Shown: in pieces, positions 1 to 8,168 of the stretch | Layout: each line of letters starts with the position of its first letter | How positions within the stretch are numbered: the first letter of the stretch is position 1 | Assembly (NCBI RefSeq): GCF_002095475.1 | Contig: NZ_MLFR01000042.1 | Span: 1-39,568 of the forward strand | DNA: 39,568 nucleotides | DNA from: Pantoea rwandensis | GTDB lineage: Bacteria > Pseudomonadota > Gammaproteobacteria > Enterobacterales > Enterobacteriaceae | Reading direction: 5' to 3' | The notes under the pieces: model-generated | What the model saw: only the letters and a program-made list of their open reading frames with translations | Told to the model about the DNA's origin: nothing | Database searches by the model: none | Program-made: the position numbers and the translations under genes

Positions 1-62
1 CGCATGAATGCGTCCCCTACAAAACCACGTTGAACCTCGTAGGGGCGCCATTTATGGCGACC
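1..62. repeat. Inverted pair of GTAG-headed palindromes (REP/BIME-like), left unit cut by the window edge
   Basis: The left unit (1-20) reads GTAGGGGACGCATTCATGCG on the minus strand and is truncated by the window start. The right unit (39-62, plus strand) starts GTAG and continues as a near-perfect palindrome with centre CATTTATG. The GTAG heads face each other across 18 bases. The pair lies past the 3' end of yhhM. The GTAG head plus palindrome is the known layout of REP elements. Membership of one family with the other units in this window is my inference. Confidence 0.75.
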
Positions 63-105
63 GAAACACACTTAAATGACAAGCATGACCGCATTAGCGG
101 CCCTT

Positions 106-462
106 TTACTGTGCTGGCGTGAAGCTGACAAAGCGGCTGCCCTTCATCTTCAACTCCCCTTTCGCCCCTTTATCGATTTGATGATAGTCATTGGCATTGA
201 CCACCACTTTGATATCACTCGCGCCATTCAGTGGATGGAACATCGCTTCATAGGTCATATCTTCCGCCACAATCTCTTCGCGCTGGCGTGAACGCCGATT
301 GGGTGAGGGGAATTCGCGTTTCGTTTTCACTTCAACGGTAAGGGAACGTACGGGCGAAGCATCATTCACCGCCGTTTCGCGGCGCTGCTTAATAAACTGA
401 CGGGTCGCCAAAACGGCAATAATCGCCAGAACGATGAAAAAGATTAGCGGTGGTTTGCTCAT
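106..462 (-). CDS. yhhM: DUF2500 family protein YhhM
   Basis: A 118-residue protein of unknown function, close in length to E. coli YhhM. It starts with one hydrophobic segment (about residues 4-20, PPLIFFIVLAIIAVLA) that should act as an uncleaved membrane anchor. A charged linker and a small C-terminal domain with the motif YHQIDKGAKGELKMKGSRF follow. The open frame extends upstream to 558, but the ATG at 462 has a purine-rich ribosome site (GAGAGAAATC) just before it and matches the family start. It is divergent from yhhN, as in E. coli, where yhhM-yhhN-zntA-tusA are adjacent. No catalytic residues are evident. Confidence 0.85.
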   Translation of the reverse strand: MSKPPLIFFIVLAIIAVLATRQFIKQRRETAVNDASPVRSLTVEVKTKREFPSPNRRSRQREEIVAEDMTYEAMFHPLNGASDIKVVVNANDYHQIDKGAKGELKMKGSRFVSFTPAQ

Positions 463-624
463 GATTTCTCTCGTGCTTTGCGTGGTTATTGGGGTGAGTA
501 AAGACGACAAAGCATACAACCAGAGTTGACCGATTGTCACATTTGCCACCCGTAACATACACTGGGATCGCGATTTTGGGAAAATTCAATAGTCTGGGCT
601 GCGCGTCCAGAAAAGGGAGAAAAC

Positions 625-1254
625 ATGCTTTGGTCTTTTCTTGCCGTACTTTTTTCCGGTTGGCTCTATGTCGATGCGTCATACCGTGGCCCGCAATGGC
701 AACGCTGGCTGTTCAAACCCGTTACTCTGCTATTGCTGGTTGCATGGGCATGGCAGGCCCCCACTCTGAATACCACCGACTATTTGATTCTCGCTGGGCT
801 GGTTGCCACGCTGGTTGGTGATGCGCTGACGTTACTACCTCGCCAGCAAATGCTCTATGCGTTAGGTGCATTCTTCCTGTCGCATCTGCTGTATACCATC
901 AGCTTCGCCGCGCACATGACCATGAGTTTCTTCTGGCCGATTCCGGTGACGCTGCTGGTGATTGGTGCCGTAGTTATCGGCGTGATCTGGTCCAAGCTAG
1001 AGGATTTGCGCTGGCCGACCTGTACGCTGATTGGCATGACGCTGGTGATGAACTGGATGGCAGCCGAAAATTACTTCTTCCGACCAACTGATTTTAGCTT
1101 CTCACTGCTGGTCGGGGCAGGATTATTGCTAATAGCCAATATTGTCTGGTTTATTACGCATTATCGCCGCCGTTTCAGTGCCGATAGCGCCATTGTTGCT
1201 GCTTGTTACTTCGCCGGTCACTTTATGATTGTGCGTTCTTTATGGCTGTATTGA
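625..1254 (+). CDS. yhhN: YhhN family membrane protein (TMEM86/lysoplasmalogenase-like)
   Basis: A 209-residue, very hydrophobic protein with about eight membrane segments spread over its whole length and short polar loops. Its length and position before zntA match E. coli YhhN. The family includes the eukaryotic lysoplasmalogenase TMEM86B, so a role in ether-lipid or lysophospholipid hydrolysis is possible. The activity of the bacterial member is not established from sequence. Conserved-looking polar positions include the segments GLVATLVGDALTLLP and MNWMAAENYF. The start is supported by AAAAGGGAGAAAAC immediately upstream. The gene is read divergently from yhhM and ends about 20 bases before the zntA promoter. 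Confidence 0.88.
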   Translation: MLWSFLAVLFSGWLYVDASYRGPQWQRWLFKPVTLLLLVAWAWQAPTLNTTDYLILAGLVATLVGDALTLLPRQQMLYALGAFFLSHLLYTISFAAHMTMSFFWPIPVTLLVIGAVVIGVIWSKLEDLRWPTCTLIGMTLVMNWMAAENYFFRPTDFSFSLLVGAGLLLIANIVWFITHYRRRFSADSAIVAACYFAGHFMIVRSLWLY

Positions 1255-1274
1255 AGAAAAGATGACCTCGCCAC

Positions 1275-1306
1275 TTGACTCTGGAGTGGACTCCAGAGTG
1301 TAGCAT
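1275..1306 (+). promoter_or_regulatory. ZntR-type promoter/operator of zntA with 20-bp spacer
   Basis: A -35 box TTGACT (1275-1280) and a -10 box TAGCAT (1301-1306) are separated by 20 bases rather than 17. The spacer is filled by the inverted repeat ACTCTGGAGT and ACTCCAGAGT (1278-1299). This is the layout of MerR-family promoters. It is nearly identical to the E. coli zntA operator bound by zinc-loaded ZntR, which untwists the overlong spacer to activate transcription. ZntR itself is not in the window. Confidence 0.9.
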
Positions 1307-1348
1307 TCGGATTGCGGGCAGTGGCCCGCATCTGATTCTGGAGGTCAT

Positions 1349-3625
1349 ATGCACTCACATTCTCATCCTTGCCGCTGTGGGAAATCTCACAGCAAACCTC
1401 AGCCGTTGTGCGCCATTCGCAGCGCTTCGCCAACTACATTGAAAATCTCTGCCGCAATGCCCGCGACACCTGAAAACGGTTGTGGCTGCTGTGATAACGA
1501 CAGCGGCAGTCCTGGTGGCGAAAGCGACGCCGAAGGTGACAGGCCCGCCTTAACTTCACACCAATTCCGCTGGCAAATTGCCGGGATGGATTGCCCCAGC
1601 TGCGCGCGAAAAATAGAAAACGCGGTGCAGCAACTCCCGCAGGTCAGCAGCGCCCGCGTGATTTTTGCCAGTGAAAAACTGGTGGTAGATGCGCATCAGG
1701 ATATCCGCTCTGCCATCGAAACCGCGGTCAAAAAAGTCGGCTTTACCCTGACCTCAAACGATCTCCCTTCTCAGCCCGCGACCCCAAACCGCTGGCGCGA
1801 GAATGCCAGCTTGCTGGTACTGACGGTAATGATGCTGGCAAGCGGGTTGCTCAGCCAGATTGCGCCAGCGTGGGGCGATCGCCTGTTCGTGGTGACAACA
1901 CTGATTGGCTTAGCGCCGATTGCCCTCAGCGCAGGAAAACTGTTGCGTGGCGGCTCCCCATTTAGCATCGAAACCTTGATGACCATTGCCGCTGCCGGCG
2001 CACTGATCATCGGCGCACACGCCGAAGCCGCCATGGTGCTGCTGCTGTTCCAACTGGGTGAGCGTTTGGAATCCTATGCTGCCGCGCGTGCTCGTCGTGG
2101 CGTCAGCGCATTGATGGCGCTGCGTCCCGATACCGCTACGCGTCTGACTGGTCACCAACGCGAGCAGGTCGCGCTGGCTGACTTACGTCCCGGTGATGTA
2201 ATTGAAGTCGCTGCAGGCGGGCGTTTACCCGCCGATGGCGCACTGCTGAATCTCAGCGCCAGTTTTGACGAAAGCGCCCTTACCGGTGAATCAGTACCCG
2301 TAGTACGTCAGCCTGGCGAAGCGGTGATGGCCGGGGCCACCAGCGCCGATCGTTTGGTGACCCTGAAAGTCATCTCACAGCCCGGCCAGAGCGCCGTCGA
2401 TCGTATCCTGCAACTGATTGAAGATGCTGAGAGCCATCGTGCACCAGTAGAACGTTTTATCGATCGCTTTAGCCGCCTCTATACCCCAGCGATTATGCTG
2501 CTGGCGCTATTGGTGATGGTGTTGCCGCCGCTAATAGCCGGTGCCGCATGGCTTCCCTGGATCTATAAAGGCCTGACGCTGCTGTTGATTGGTTGCCCCT
2601 GTGCGCTGGTCATTTCAACTCCAGCAGCCATCACTTCCGGTTTAGCGGCGGCAGCACGCCAAGGCGCCTTGATTAAAGGCGGCGCGGCGCTGGAGCATCT
2701 CAGTCGCATCCAAACCATGGCATTCGATAAAACCGGTACGCTGACCGTTGGCAAACCACAGGTGACGCAGGTTGAGGCCTTCGGCGCACAGGAAGAGAAC
2801 GCGCTGCTCCGCATTGCGGCGGCGGTCGAGCAAGGTTCAAGTCATCCGCTGGCATTAGCGGTGGTGCAAGAAGCCGAACGTCGCCAGCTAAGATTGCCGC
2901 AAGCACAACATCAGCAAACGCTGGCCGGTAGCGGTATTCGGGCGCAAATTGAGGGCATCACGTATCAGTTATTAGCCCCACGTGATGTCAATGAACTCAC
3001 TGAAGATCAGCAGCAGGCGATAGCCCAGCGCGAAGCACAAGGACAGACCGTTGTAGTCCTGTTGCAAGAACAGACGGTGCTCGGCACGCTGTCGTTGCAG
3101 GATCAACTGCGCGAAGAAGCGGTAAGCGCATTAGCGCAGCTGAAAGCGTTAGGTATTCACAGTCTGATGCTGACAGGTGATAACCCGCGCGCGGCTGCGG
3201 CAATTGCCGCTGAGCTGAATATCGAGTACCGCGCCGGATTGCTCCCCGCCGATAAAGTCGAAGCCGTACGCAAACTGGGGCAGCAGCAATCGCTGGCGAT
3301 GGTGGGCGATGGCATTAACGATGCGCCCGCCATGAAAGCCGCAACCTTGGGCATTGCCATGGGCAGCGGTACCGATGTGGCGCTGGAAGCCGCCGATGCG
3401 GCATTAACACAAAATCGCCTGACGCTGTTACCGCGCACCGTTGCACTGGCACGTCGCACGCGCGCCATCATTCGTCAGAACATTGCAATTGCGTTAGGGT
3501 TGAAGGGGATTTTCTTGGTCACCACGCTGCTTGGTTTTACCGGCTTGTGGCTGGCGGTGTTAGCCGATTCCGGTGCAACTGCACTGGTCACCGCCAACGC
3601 GTTGCGCCTGCTGCGTCAGCGTTAA
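1349..3625 (+). CDS. zntA: Zn(II)/Cd(II)/Pb(II)-exporting P1B-type ATPase ZntA
   Basis: A 758-residue inner-membrane pump that exports zinc, cadmium and lead using ATP. The order is: a Cys/His-rich tail (MHSHSHPCRCGKSHSK, then CGCC near residue 47), a heavy-metal-associated domain with GMDCPSC at about 79-85, membrane segments, the actuator motif LTGES, the ion-channel motif CPC in LIGCPCALVIS, the phosphorylation motif DKTGTLT, the HP motif in GSSHPLA, and the hinge motif GDGINDAP. It is about 26 residues longer than E. coli ZntA, mostly in the metal-binding tail. GGAGG lies just before the ATG. Its stop codon overlaps that of the convergent tusA. Control by ZntR is expected from the operator upstream. 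Confidence 0.97.
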   Translation: MHSHSHPCRCGKSHSKPQPLCAIRSASPTTLKISAAMPATPENGCGCCDNDSGSPGGESDAEGDRPALTSHQFRWQIAGMDCPSCARKIENAVQQLPQVSSARVIFASEKLVVDAHQDIRSAIETAVKKVGFTLTSNDLPSQPATPNRWRENASLLVLTVMMLASGLLSQIAPAWGDRLFVVTTLIGLAPIALSAGKLLRGGSPFSIETLMTIAAAGALIIGAHAEAAMVLLLFQLGERLESYAAARARRGVSALMALRPDTATRLTGHQREQVALADLRPGDVIEVAAGGRLPADGALLNLSASFDESALTGESVPVVRQPGEAVMAGATSADRLVTLKVISQPGQSAVDRILQLIEDAESHRAPVERFIDRFSRLYTPAIMLLALLVMVLPPLIAGAAWLPWIYKGLTLLLIGCPCALVISTPAAITSGLAAAARQGALIKGGAALEHLSRIQTMAFDKTGTLTVGKPQVTQVEAFGAQEENALLRIAAAVEQGSSHPLALAVVQEAERRQLRLPQAQHQQTLAGSGIRAQIEGITYQLLAPRDVNELTEDQQQAIAQREAQGQTVVVLLQEQTVLGTLSLQDQLREEAVSALAQLKALGIHSLMLTGDNPRAAAAIAAELNIEYRAGLLPADKVEAVRKLGQQQSLAMVGDGINDAPAMKAATLGIAMGSGTDVALEAADAALTQNRLTLLPRTVALARRTRAIIRQNIAIALGLKGIFLVTTLLGFTGLWLAVLADSGATALVTANALRLLRQR

Positions 3626-3870
3626 GCCTGGCCTTTCTGAATCAAATACTGGTACGGCAGCGTTTCCGTCTGCTGTGCCAGCAACTGATGTTCCATAAAG
3701 CGGCAAAATCCTGGAATATCACGCGTTGTCGCCGGATCGTCAGCAATGATCAACAGGGTTTCACCCGCCTGCATGGTACGGACGGTTTTGCGCACCATCA
3801 TCACCGGCTCCGGGCAGCGTAAGCCCTGTGCATCAAGTGTGTGGTCAGGCGTGGAAAAGGGATCGCTCAT
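3622..3870 (-). CDS. tusA: Sulfurtransferase TusA (SirA)
   Basis: An 82-residue cytoplasmic sulfur carrier. In E. coli it takes persulfide sulfur from IscS and passes it to TusBCD for 2-thiouridine formation at tRNA position 34. The signature LDAQGLRCPEPVMMVRK holds the sulfur-accepting cysteine of the CPxP motif (about residue 19). Length and whole-protein sequence fit the family. The gene converges on zntA. The two stop codons share the palindrome TTAA at 3622-3625, so the coding regions overlap by four bases. Adjacency to zntA is the E. coli arrangement. Confidence 0.96.
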   Translation of the reverse strand: MSDPFSTPDHTLDAQGLRCPEPVMMVRKTVRTMQAGETLLIIADDPATTRDIPGFCRFMEHQLLAQQTETLPYQYLIQKGQA

Positions 3871-4015
3871 GATTCTCTGTCTTCATTCATGGTGGGCGCT
3901 CATTCTAGCGCGCTCAATCCTTAGCGCAAGGCGATAACGATTGCGTTAAAATTAACCATTGCATTAATTGCGCAACGCGCTAAGATGCCGCCGTTTTTTT
4001 AACAGATACGACGCT

Positions 4016-4140
4016 ATCCCCTAAATAATTCGCGTTTTAGCAAGGCGGCAAGTGCGTGTACCCCCAGGAGCTTACACAAGTAAGTGACTGGGGTGCGCGA
4101 ACGCAGCCAACGCAGCTACAACGCGAAGTATGACGGGGAT
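4016..4140. repeat. ERIC element (enterobacterial repetitive intergenic consensus)
   Basis: A full-length ERIC copy of about 125 bases with inverted ends: ATCCCC at the left and GGGGAT at the right, the latter inside GAAGTATGACGGGGAT. The conserved core is present: CCCCAGGAGCTTAC, then GTAAGTGACTGGGGT, which form a long hairpin. It lies between tusA and yhhQ and ends 40 bases before the yhhQ start. It is therefore probably transcribed as part of the yhhQ leader. The rest of this 310-bp gene-free interval (3871-4180) should hold the tusA and yhhQ promoters, which I could not place confidently. Confidence 0.93.
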
Positions 4141-4180
4141 GGGATTGGGTTCCCTCACCCCAACTTTAAAAAGGTCAGAA

Positions 4181-4846
4181 ATGATTAATTTTTCCGCTCG
4201 TCAGCGCATGCATGCGCTGTTTTGGCTATCGCTATTCCATTTGCTGGTGATCACCTCCAGTAACTATCTGGTGCAGCTGCCGGTTTCGATTTTCGGCTTC
4301 CACACCACATGGGGTGCGTTTAGTTTTCCGTTTATTTTCCTCGCAACCGATCTCACCGTGCGTATTTTTGGCGCGCCGTTAGCCCGTCGCATTATCTTAG
4401 CGGTGATGATTCCAGCACTCTTCATCTCTTACACCGTCTCTTGCTTGTTCTACCAAGGCGAGTGGCAGGGTTGGGCAGCACTGGAACAGGTGAACCTGTT
4501 TGTCGCGCGTATCGCCAGCGCCAGCTTTATGGCTTATGCGCTCGGTCAGATTCTTGATGTCCATGTTTTTAACCGTTTGCGTCGTTTACCGCAGTGGTGG
4601 GTTGCCCCTGCTTCGGCGATGTTCCTCGGCAATATTAGCGATACGCTGGCCTTCTTTTTCATCGCTTTTTACAAGAGTCCAGACCCGTTTATGGCCGCTC
4701 ACTGGGTGGAAATCGCCTTAGTGGATTACAGCTTCAAAGTATTGATTTGCATGGTTTTCTTCCTGCCTGCTTACGGTGTGCTACTCAATGCCATGTTGAA
4801 ACGCTTGGCCGAGCGCTCTTCACAGCGTCAGATGAATTTCGGCTAA
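4181..4846 (+). CDS. yhhQ: Queuosine precursor transporter YhhQ (DUF165/QPTR family)
   Basis: A 221-residue inner-membrane protein with about six hydrophobic segments, the same length as E. coli YhhQ, which imports the queuosine precursors preQ0 and preQ1. Family-typical stretches include FAATDLTVRIFG-like IFLATDLTVRIFG near residue 50 and the C-terminal half GNISDTLAFFFIAF. An in-frame ATG at 4130 would add 17 residues. It lies inside the terminal repeat of the ERIC element and has no ribosome site. The ATG at 4181 has AAAAAGGTCAG in front and matches the family start. No preQ1 riboswitch was evident in the leader. Confidence 0.92.
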   Translation: MINFSARQRMHALFWLSLFHLLVITSSNYLVQLPVSIFGFHTTWGAFSFPFIFLATDLTVRIFGAPLARRIILAVMIPALFISYTVSCLFYQGEWQGWAALEQVNLFVARIASASFMAYALGQILDVHVFNRLRRLPQWWVAPASAMFLGNISDTLAFFFIAFYKSPDPFMAAHWVEIALVDYSFKVLICMVFFLPAYGVLLNAMLKRLAERSSQRQMNFG

Positions 4847-4971
4847 TTGCACATAGACGAAATGCCGTAGCACGCTAAGATTTCCTGACAAAGCGGCGGT
4901 TGCTTTTGACCGTCGATTCCGTTTCTATACCGGATAGAAAGCGCCAGACTGGAATCATAAAAGGGAAAAGA

Positions 4972-5526
4972 ATGCGTAACTTAGTGAAATATGCGGGTAT
5001 TGGTTTATTGGTTCTGGGTCTTGCGGCCTGTGACCAGAAGAAAGACGATGCAGCAGGTAGTAACGGCGCCAGTGCCAGCCAGTCAGCTCAGACCGTGAAT
5101 CTGATGGAGGGTAAATTGAGCTTTAGTTTGCCTGCGGGGATGTCTGATAAGAGCGGCAAACTCGGTTCTGAATCCACGAATATGCACGTCTACGCCGATG
5201 AAACCGGCCAGCGCGCCATTATCGTGATTGCAGGCGATCCGACCAATGAAGCGCTTGATGCGTTGTCGCAGCGTCTGGAACAGCAGCAGCGCAGCCGTGA
5301 CCCGCAGCTGCAAGTCGTGTCAAACAAAGCGATTACGTTGAAAGATCAGCCCGCTCAGCAGCTGGATACGGTGATTTCGGCCAATAACCAGACTTCATGG
5401 TCTTCAGTGATTTTGGCTAAGGTGGATGGCAAACTGCTGACCCTGCAAATTACCCTGCCAGCAGACAACCAGCAGCAGGCGCAGAGCGATGCGGACGCCA
5501 TCGTGAAAAGCATTACACTCAAGTAA
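4972..5526 (+). CDS. dcrB: Lipoprotein DcrB
   Basis: A 184-residue predicted lipoprotein, matching E. coli DcrB in length and in position after yhhQ. The N-terminus (MRNLVKYAGIGLLVLGLAAC) is a type II signal peptide with lipobox LAAC and a modified cysteine at residue 20. Asp follows the cysteine, which would favour retention in the inner membrane under the +2 rule. The mature domain belongs to the DUF1795/DcrB fold and opens with the segment GKLSFSLPAGM. In E. coli the gene is known for its requirement in phage C1 infection. Its wider role is unclear. The upstream frame to 4900 is ignored because AAAAGGGAAAAG precedes the ATG at 4972. Confidence 0.9.
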   Translation: MRNLVKYAGIGLLVLGLAACDQKKDDAAGSNGASASQSAQTVNLMEGKLSFSLPAGMSDKSGKLGSESTNMHVYADETGQRAIIVIAGDPTNEALDALSQRLEQQQRSRDPQLQVVSNKAITLKDQPAQQLDTVISANNQTSWSSVILAKVDGKLLTLQITLPADNQQQAQSDADAIVKSITLK

Positions 5527-5535
5527 TGCTGTCCA

Positions 5536-5602
5536 GGTGCGCATAAATGCGCACCCTACGAAAACCGCACCGAACAATGTAGGGTAGCCATTAATGGCTA
5601 CC
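5536..5602. repeat. Inverted pair of GTAG-headed palindromes (REP/BIME-like)
   Basis: The minus-strand unit (5536-5559) is GTAG followed by GGTGCGCATTTATGCGCACC, a palindrome with 9-bp arms. The plus-strand unit (5579-5602) is GTAG followed by GGTAGCCATTAATGGCTACC, a perfect 20-base palindrome. The heads face inward across 19 bases. The pair lies ten bases past the dcrB stop, between the convergent dcrB and glgP. The arms differ between the two units but remain self-complementary. Confidence 0.88.
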
Positions 5603-5613
5603 GAAATGTGCTT

Positions 5614-5686
5614 GAGCGGCGCGATTTATTGCAAATGCCTGAAGCAGCAATACTGCTGGCAGATGCACAATAAATTGCGCCGCTAC
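5614..5686. repeat. Second inverted pair, GCGGCGC-arm subtype of the GTAG palindrome family
   Basis: The right unit (5665-5686, minus strand) reads GTAGCGGCGCAATTTATTG and then GC. The left unit (5614-5632) reads GAGCGGCGCGATTTATTGC and has lost the GTAG head. Together they form a long imperfect inverted repeat with about 30 bases between them. It ends 14 bases from the glgP stop codon. No clear T-rich intrinsic terminator is visible after glgP, so this hairpin may protect or end that transcript, which is an inference. Confidence 0.7.
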
Positions 5687-5699
5687 GACATCTCCAGCT

Positions 5700-8147
5700 T
5701 TACAATCTCACCGGCGAAATATGCCAGATCTCATCCGCGTACTCCTGAATCGTTCTGTCCGCTGAGAAGTAGCCCATATTGGCGATGTTCAACGCCGCAC
5801 ACCGCTGCCACTCATCTGACTGACGATAAAGTTTGTCGACCTTATCCTGCGTATCGACATAGCTACGGTAATCGGCCAGCAGCTGATAGTGATCGCCGAA
5901 GTTCACCAGCGCATCAAACAGATTGCGATAGCGACCCGGTTCAGTAGGACTGAACGCGCCGCTGGCGATTTGCGTCAGTGCCTGATTCAACTCTGCATCT
6001 TCCTCATAATATTTACGCGGATTGTAGCCATCCTTGCGCAACTGCTCGACCTGCGGCGTGGTGTTGCCAAAGATAAAGATATTCTCTGGCCCAACATGCT
6101 CACGCATCTCGACGTTGGCGCCATCCAGCGTACCGATGGTCAATGCGCCATTAAGGGCAAATTTCATATTGCTGGTGCCCGACGCTTCCGTGCCCGCCGT
6201 AGAGATCTGCTCAGAGAGATCCGCCGCCGGAATGATGATCTGCGCCAGGCTCACGCTGTAGTTAGGAATGAACACCACCTTCAGCTTGTTCTTCACCTGC
6301 GGATCATTGTTGATCACATTCGCGACGTCGTTGATCAAGTGAATGATGTGCTTCGCCACGTAATAGGCCGAGGCCGCTTTACCGGCAAAGATATTCACGC
6401 GCGGCACCCAGTCCGCAGTGGGGTCGGCCTTGATACGGTTGTAGCGCGTAATCACGTGCAGCACATTCAGAAGCTGACGTTTGTATTCGTGGATGCGTTT
6501 GATCTGCACATCGAACAGTGCATGCGGATCCAACACGATATCCATGTTCTTGGCCACCCAATCCGCTAAACGCTTCTTGTTGGCAAACTTAGCATCGGCG
6601 ATCTGCTCAATGAAGGCTGGATAATCGGCATGCGGCGTCAACTCGCTCAGTTGACCAAGATCGGTACGCCAGTTGCGGCCAATGGTCCCATCCAGCACTT
6701 CTGACAGCGCGGGGTTCGCTAGCGCCAGCCATCGACGCGGTGTCACGCCGTTGGTTTTATTGCAGAAACGGCCAGGGAACAAACGTGCAAAGTCTGCAAA
6801 CAGAGATTGCACCATCAAATTGGAATGCAGCTCAGATACGCCATTCACCTTGTGGCTGACCACCACCGCCAGCCACGCCATGCGAATCTTACGACCGTTG
6901 TTCTCGTCAATAATCGAAATGCGCGACATCAGATCCCAGTCGTCTGGGTAATATTCCTGAATGGTTTTCAGGAAGTAGTCATTGATTTCAAAAACAATGC
7001 TGAGATGGCGCGGCAGGATCTTGCCGAACATATCTACCGGCCAGGTTTCCAGCGCTTCACTCATTAGCGTGTGGTTGGTGTAGGAGAACACCTGACAGGT
7101 GACTTCGAAGGCATCATCCCAGCTGAATTTGTGCTCGTCGATCAACAGACGCATCAATTCGGGGATGGCCAGCACCGGATGGGTATCATTGAGGTGGATG
7201 GCGATTTTATCCGCCAGATTGTCCCAGGTTTCATGCATCTGCCAGTGGCGATTGAGAATATCCTGCACCGTGGCCGACACGAGAAAATACTCCTGACGCA
7301 GACGCAATTCACGGCCTGAATCCGTTGAGTCATCGGGATAGAGCACACGTGAGACATTCTCAGAGTGGTTTTTATCTTCTACCGCCGCGAAGTAATCACC
7401 TTGGTTAAACTTACCCAGATTGATCTCGTTGCTGGCCTGTGCGCTCCACAAACGTAACGTGTTGGTCGCATCGGTATCAAAACCTGGGATAATCTGATCA
7501 TAAGCCGCCGCGATAATCTCTTCGGTTTCTAACCAGCGAACGCGCGCACCTTCATGCTGCAAGCGCCCACCGAAGCGGACTTTATAACGTGTGTTAAAGC
7601 GCTGGAATTCCCAAGGATTGCCGTATTCCAGCCAATAGTCTGGCGATTCACGCTGCTGACCATCAACAATATTCTGCTTGAACATGCCGTAGTCATAGCG
7701 AATACCGTACCCACGTCCCGGCAGGCCCAGCGTCGCGAGAGAATCGAGGAAGCAGGCCGCCAGCCGTCCTAAACCACCGTTACCCAGCCCCGGATCGTTC
7801 TCCTCGTCCATCAGCTCACTGAGATCGAGACCCATCTCGTCTAGCGCCTGATTGAGATCGTCATAAATACCCATCGCCAGCAGCGCATTGCCCAGCGTGC
7901 GCCCCATCAGGAACTCCATCGACAGGTAATAAACCTGACGCACATCTTGTGACAGCTGAGCACGGCTGGATCGCAGCCAGCGTTCCACCATGCGATCGCG
8001 CACCGCCAACAACGAGGCGTTGAGCCACTCATGTTGATTGGCGATCGACGGGTCTTTACCAATGGTAAACATCAGCTTATAGGCGATTGAGTGCTTCAGT
8101 GCGTCAACCGTCAGCGTGGGTGAGGCATAGGTGAAAGGTGCATTCAT
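5700..8147 (-). CDS. glgP: Glycogen phosphorylase GlgP
   Basis: An 815-residue enzyme, the same length as E. coli GlgP. It releases glucose-1-phosphate from glycogen chain ends using phosphate and pyridoxal phosphate. GNGGLGRLAACFLDS lies in the N-terminal half. The cofactor site EASGTSNMKFALNG holds the lysine that forms the Schiff base, followed by GTLDGANVEM. It is the last gene of glgBXCAP and starts 21 bases after glgA stops. The ribosome site is weak (TGGGATACTGGAT), so coupling to glgA translation is likely. It converges on dcrB, with a REP-like cluster between them. Confidence 0.97.
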   Translation of the reverse strand: MNAPFTYASPTLTVDALKHSIAYKLMFTIGKDPSIANQHEWLNASLLAVRDRMVERWLRSSRAQLSQDVRQVYYLSMEFLMGRTLGNALLAMGIYDDLNQALDEMGLDLSELMDEENDPGLGNGGLGRLAACFLDSLATLGLPGRGYGIRYDYGMFKQNIVDGQQRESPDYWLEYGNPWEFQRFNTRYKVRFGGRLQHEGARVRWLETEEIIAAAYDQIIPGFDTDATNTLRLWSAQASNEINLGKFNQGDYFAAVEDKNHSENVSRVLYPDDSTDSGRELRLRQEYFLVSATVQDILNRHWQMHETWDNLADKIAIHLNDTHPVLAIPELMRLLIDEHKFSWDDAFEVTCQVFSYTNHTLMSEALETWPVDMFGKILPRHLSIVFEINDYFLKTIQEYYPDDWDLMSRISIIDENNGRKIRMAWLAVVVSHKVNGVSELHSNLMVQSLFADFARLFPGRFCNKTNGVTPRRWLALANPALSEVLDGTIGRNWRTDLGQLSELTPHADYPAFIEQIADAKFANKKRLADWVAKNMDIVLDPHALFDVQIKRIHEYKRQLLNVLHVITRYNRIKADPTADWVPRVNIFAGKAASAYYVAKHIIHLINDVANVINNDPQVKNKLKVVFIPNYSVSLAQIIIPAADLSEQISTAGTEASGTSNMKFALNGALTIGTLDGANVEMREHVGPENIFIFGNTTPQVEQLRKDGYNPRKYYEEDAELNQALTQIASGAFSPTEPGRYRNLFDALVNFGDHYQLLADYRSYVDTQDKVDKLYRQSDEWQRCAALNIANMGYFSADRTIQEYADEIWHISPVRL

Positions 8148-8168
8148 ATCCAGTATCCCAATCTCTGA

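Noticed and set aside
4130..4180. Upstream start of yhhQ
   Set aside because: The ATG belongs to the ERIC terminal repeat, lacks a ribosome site, and would lengthen the protein beyond the family.
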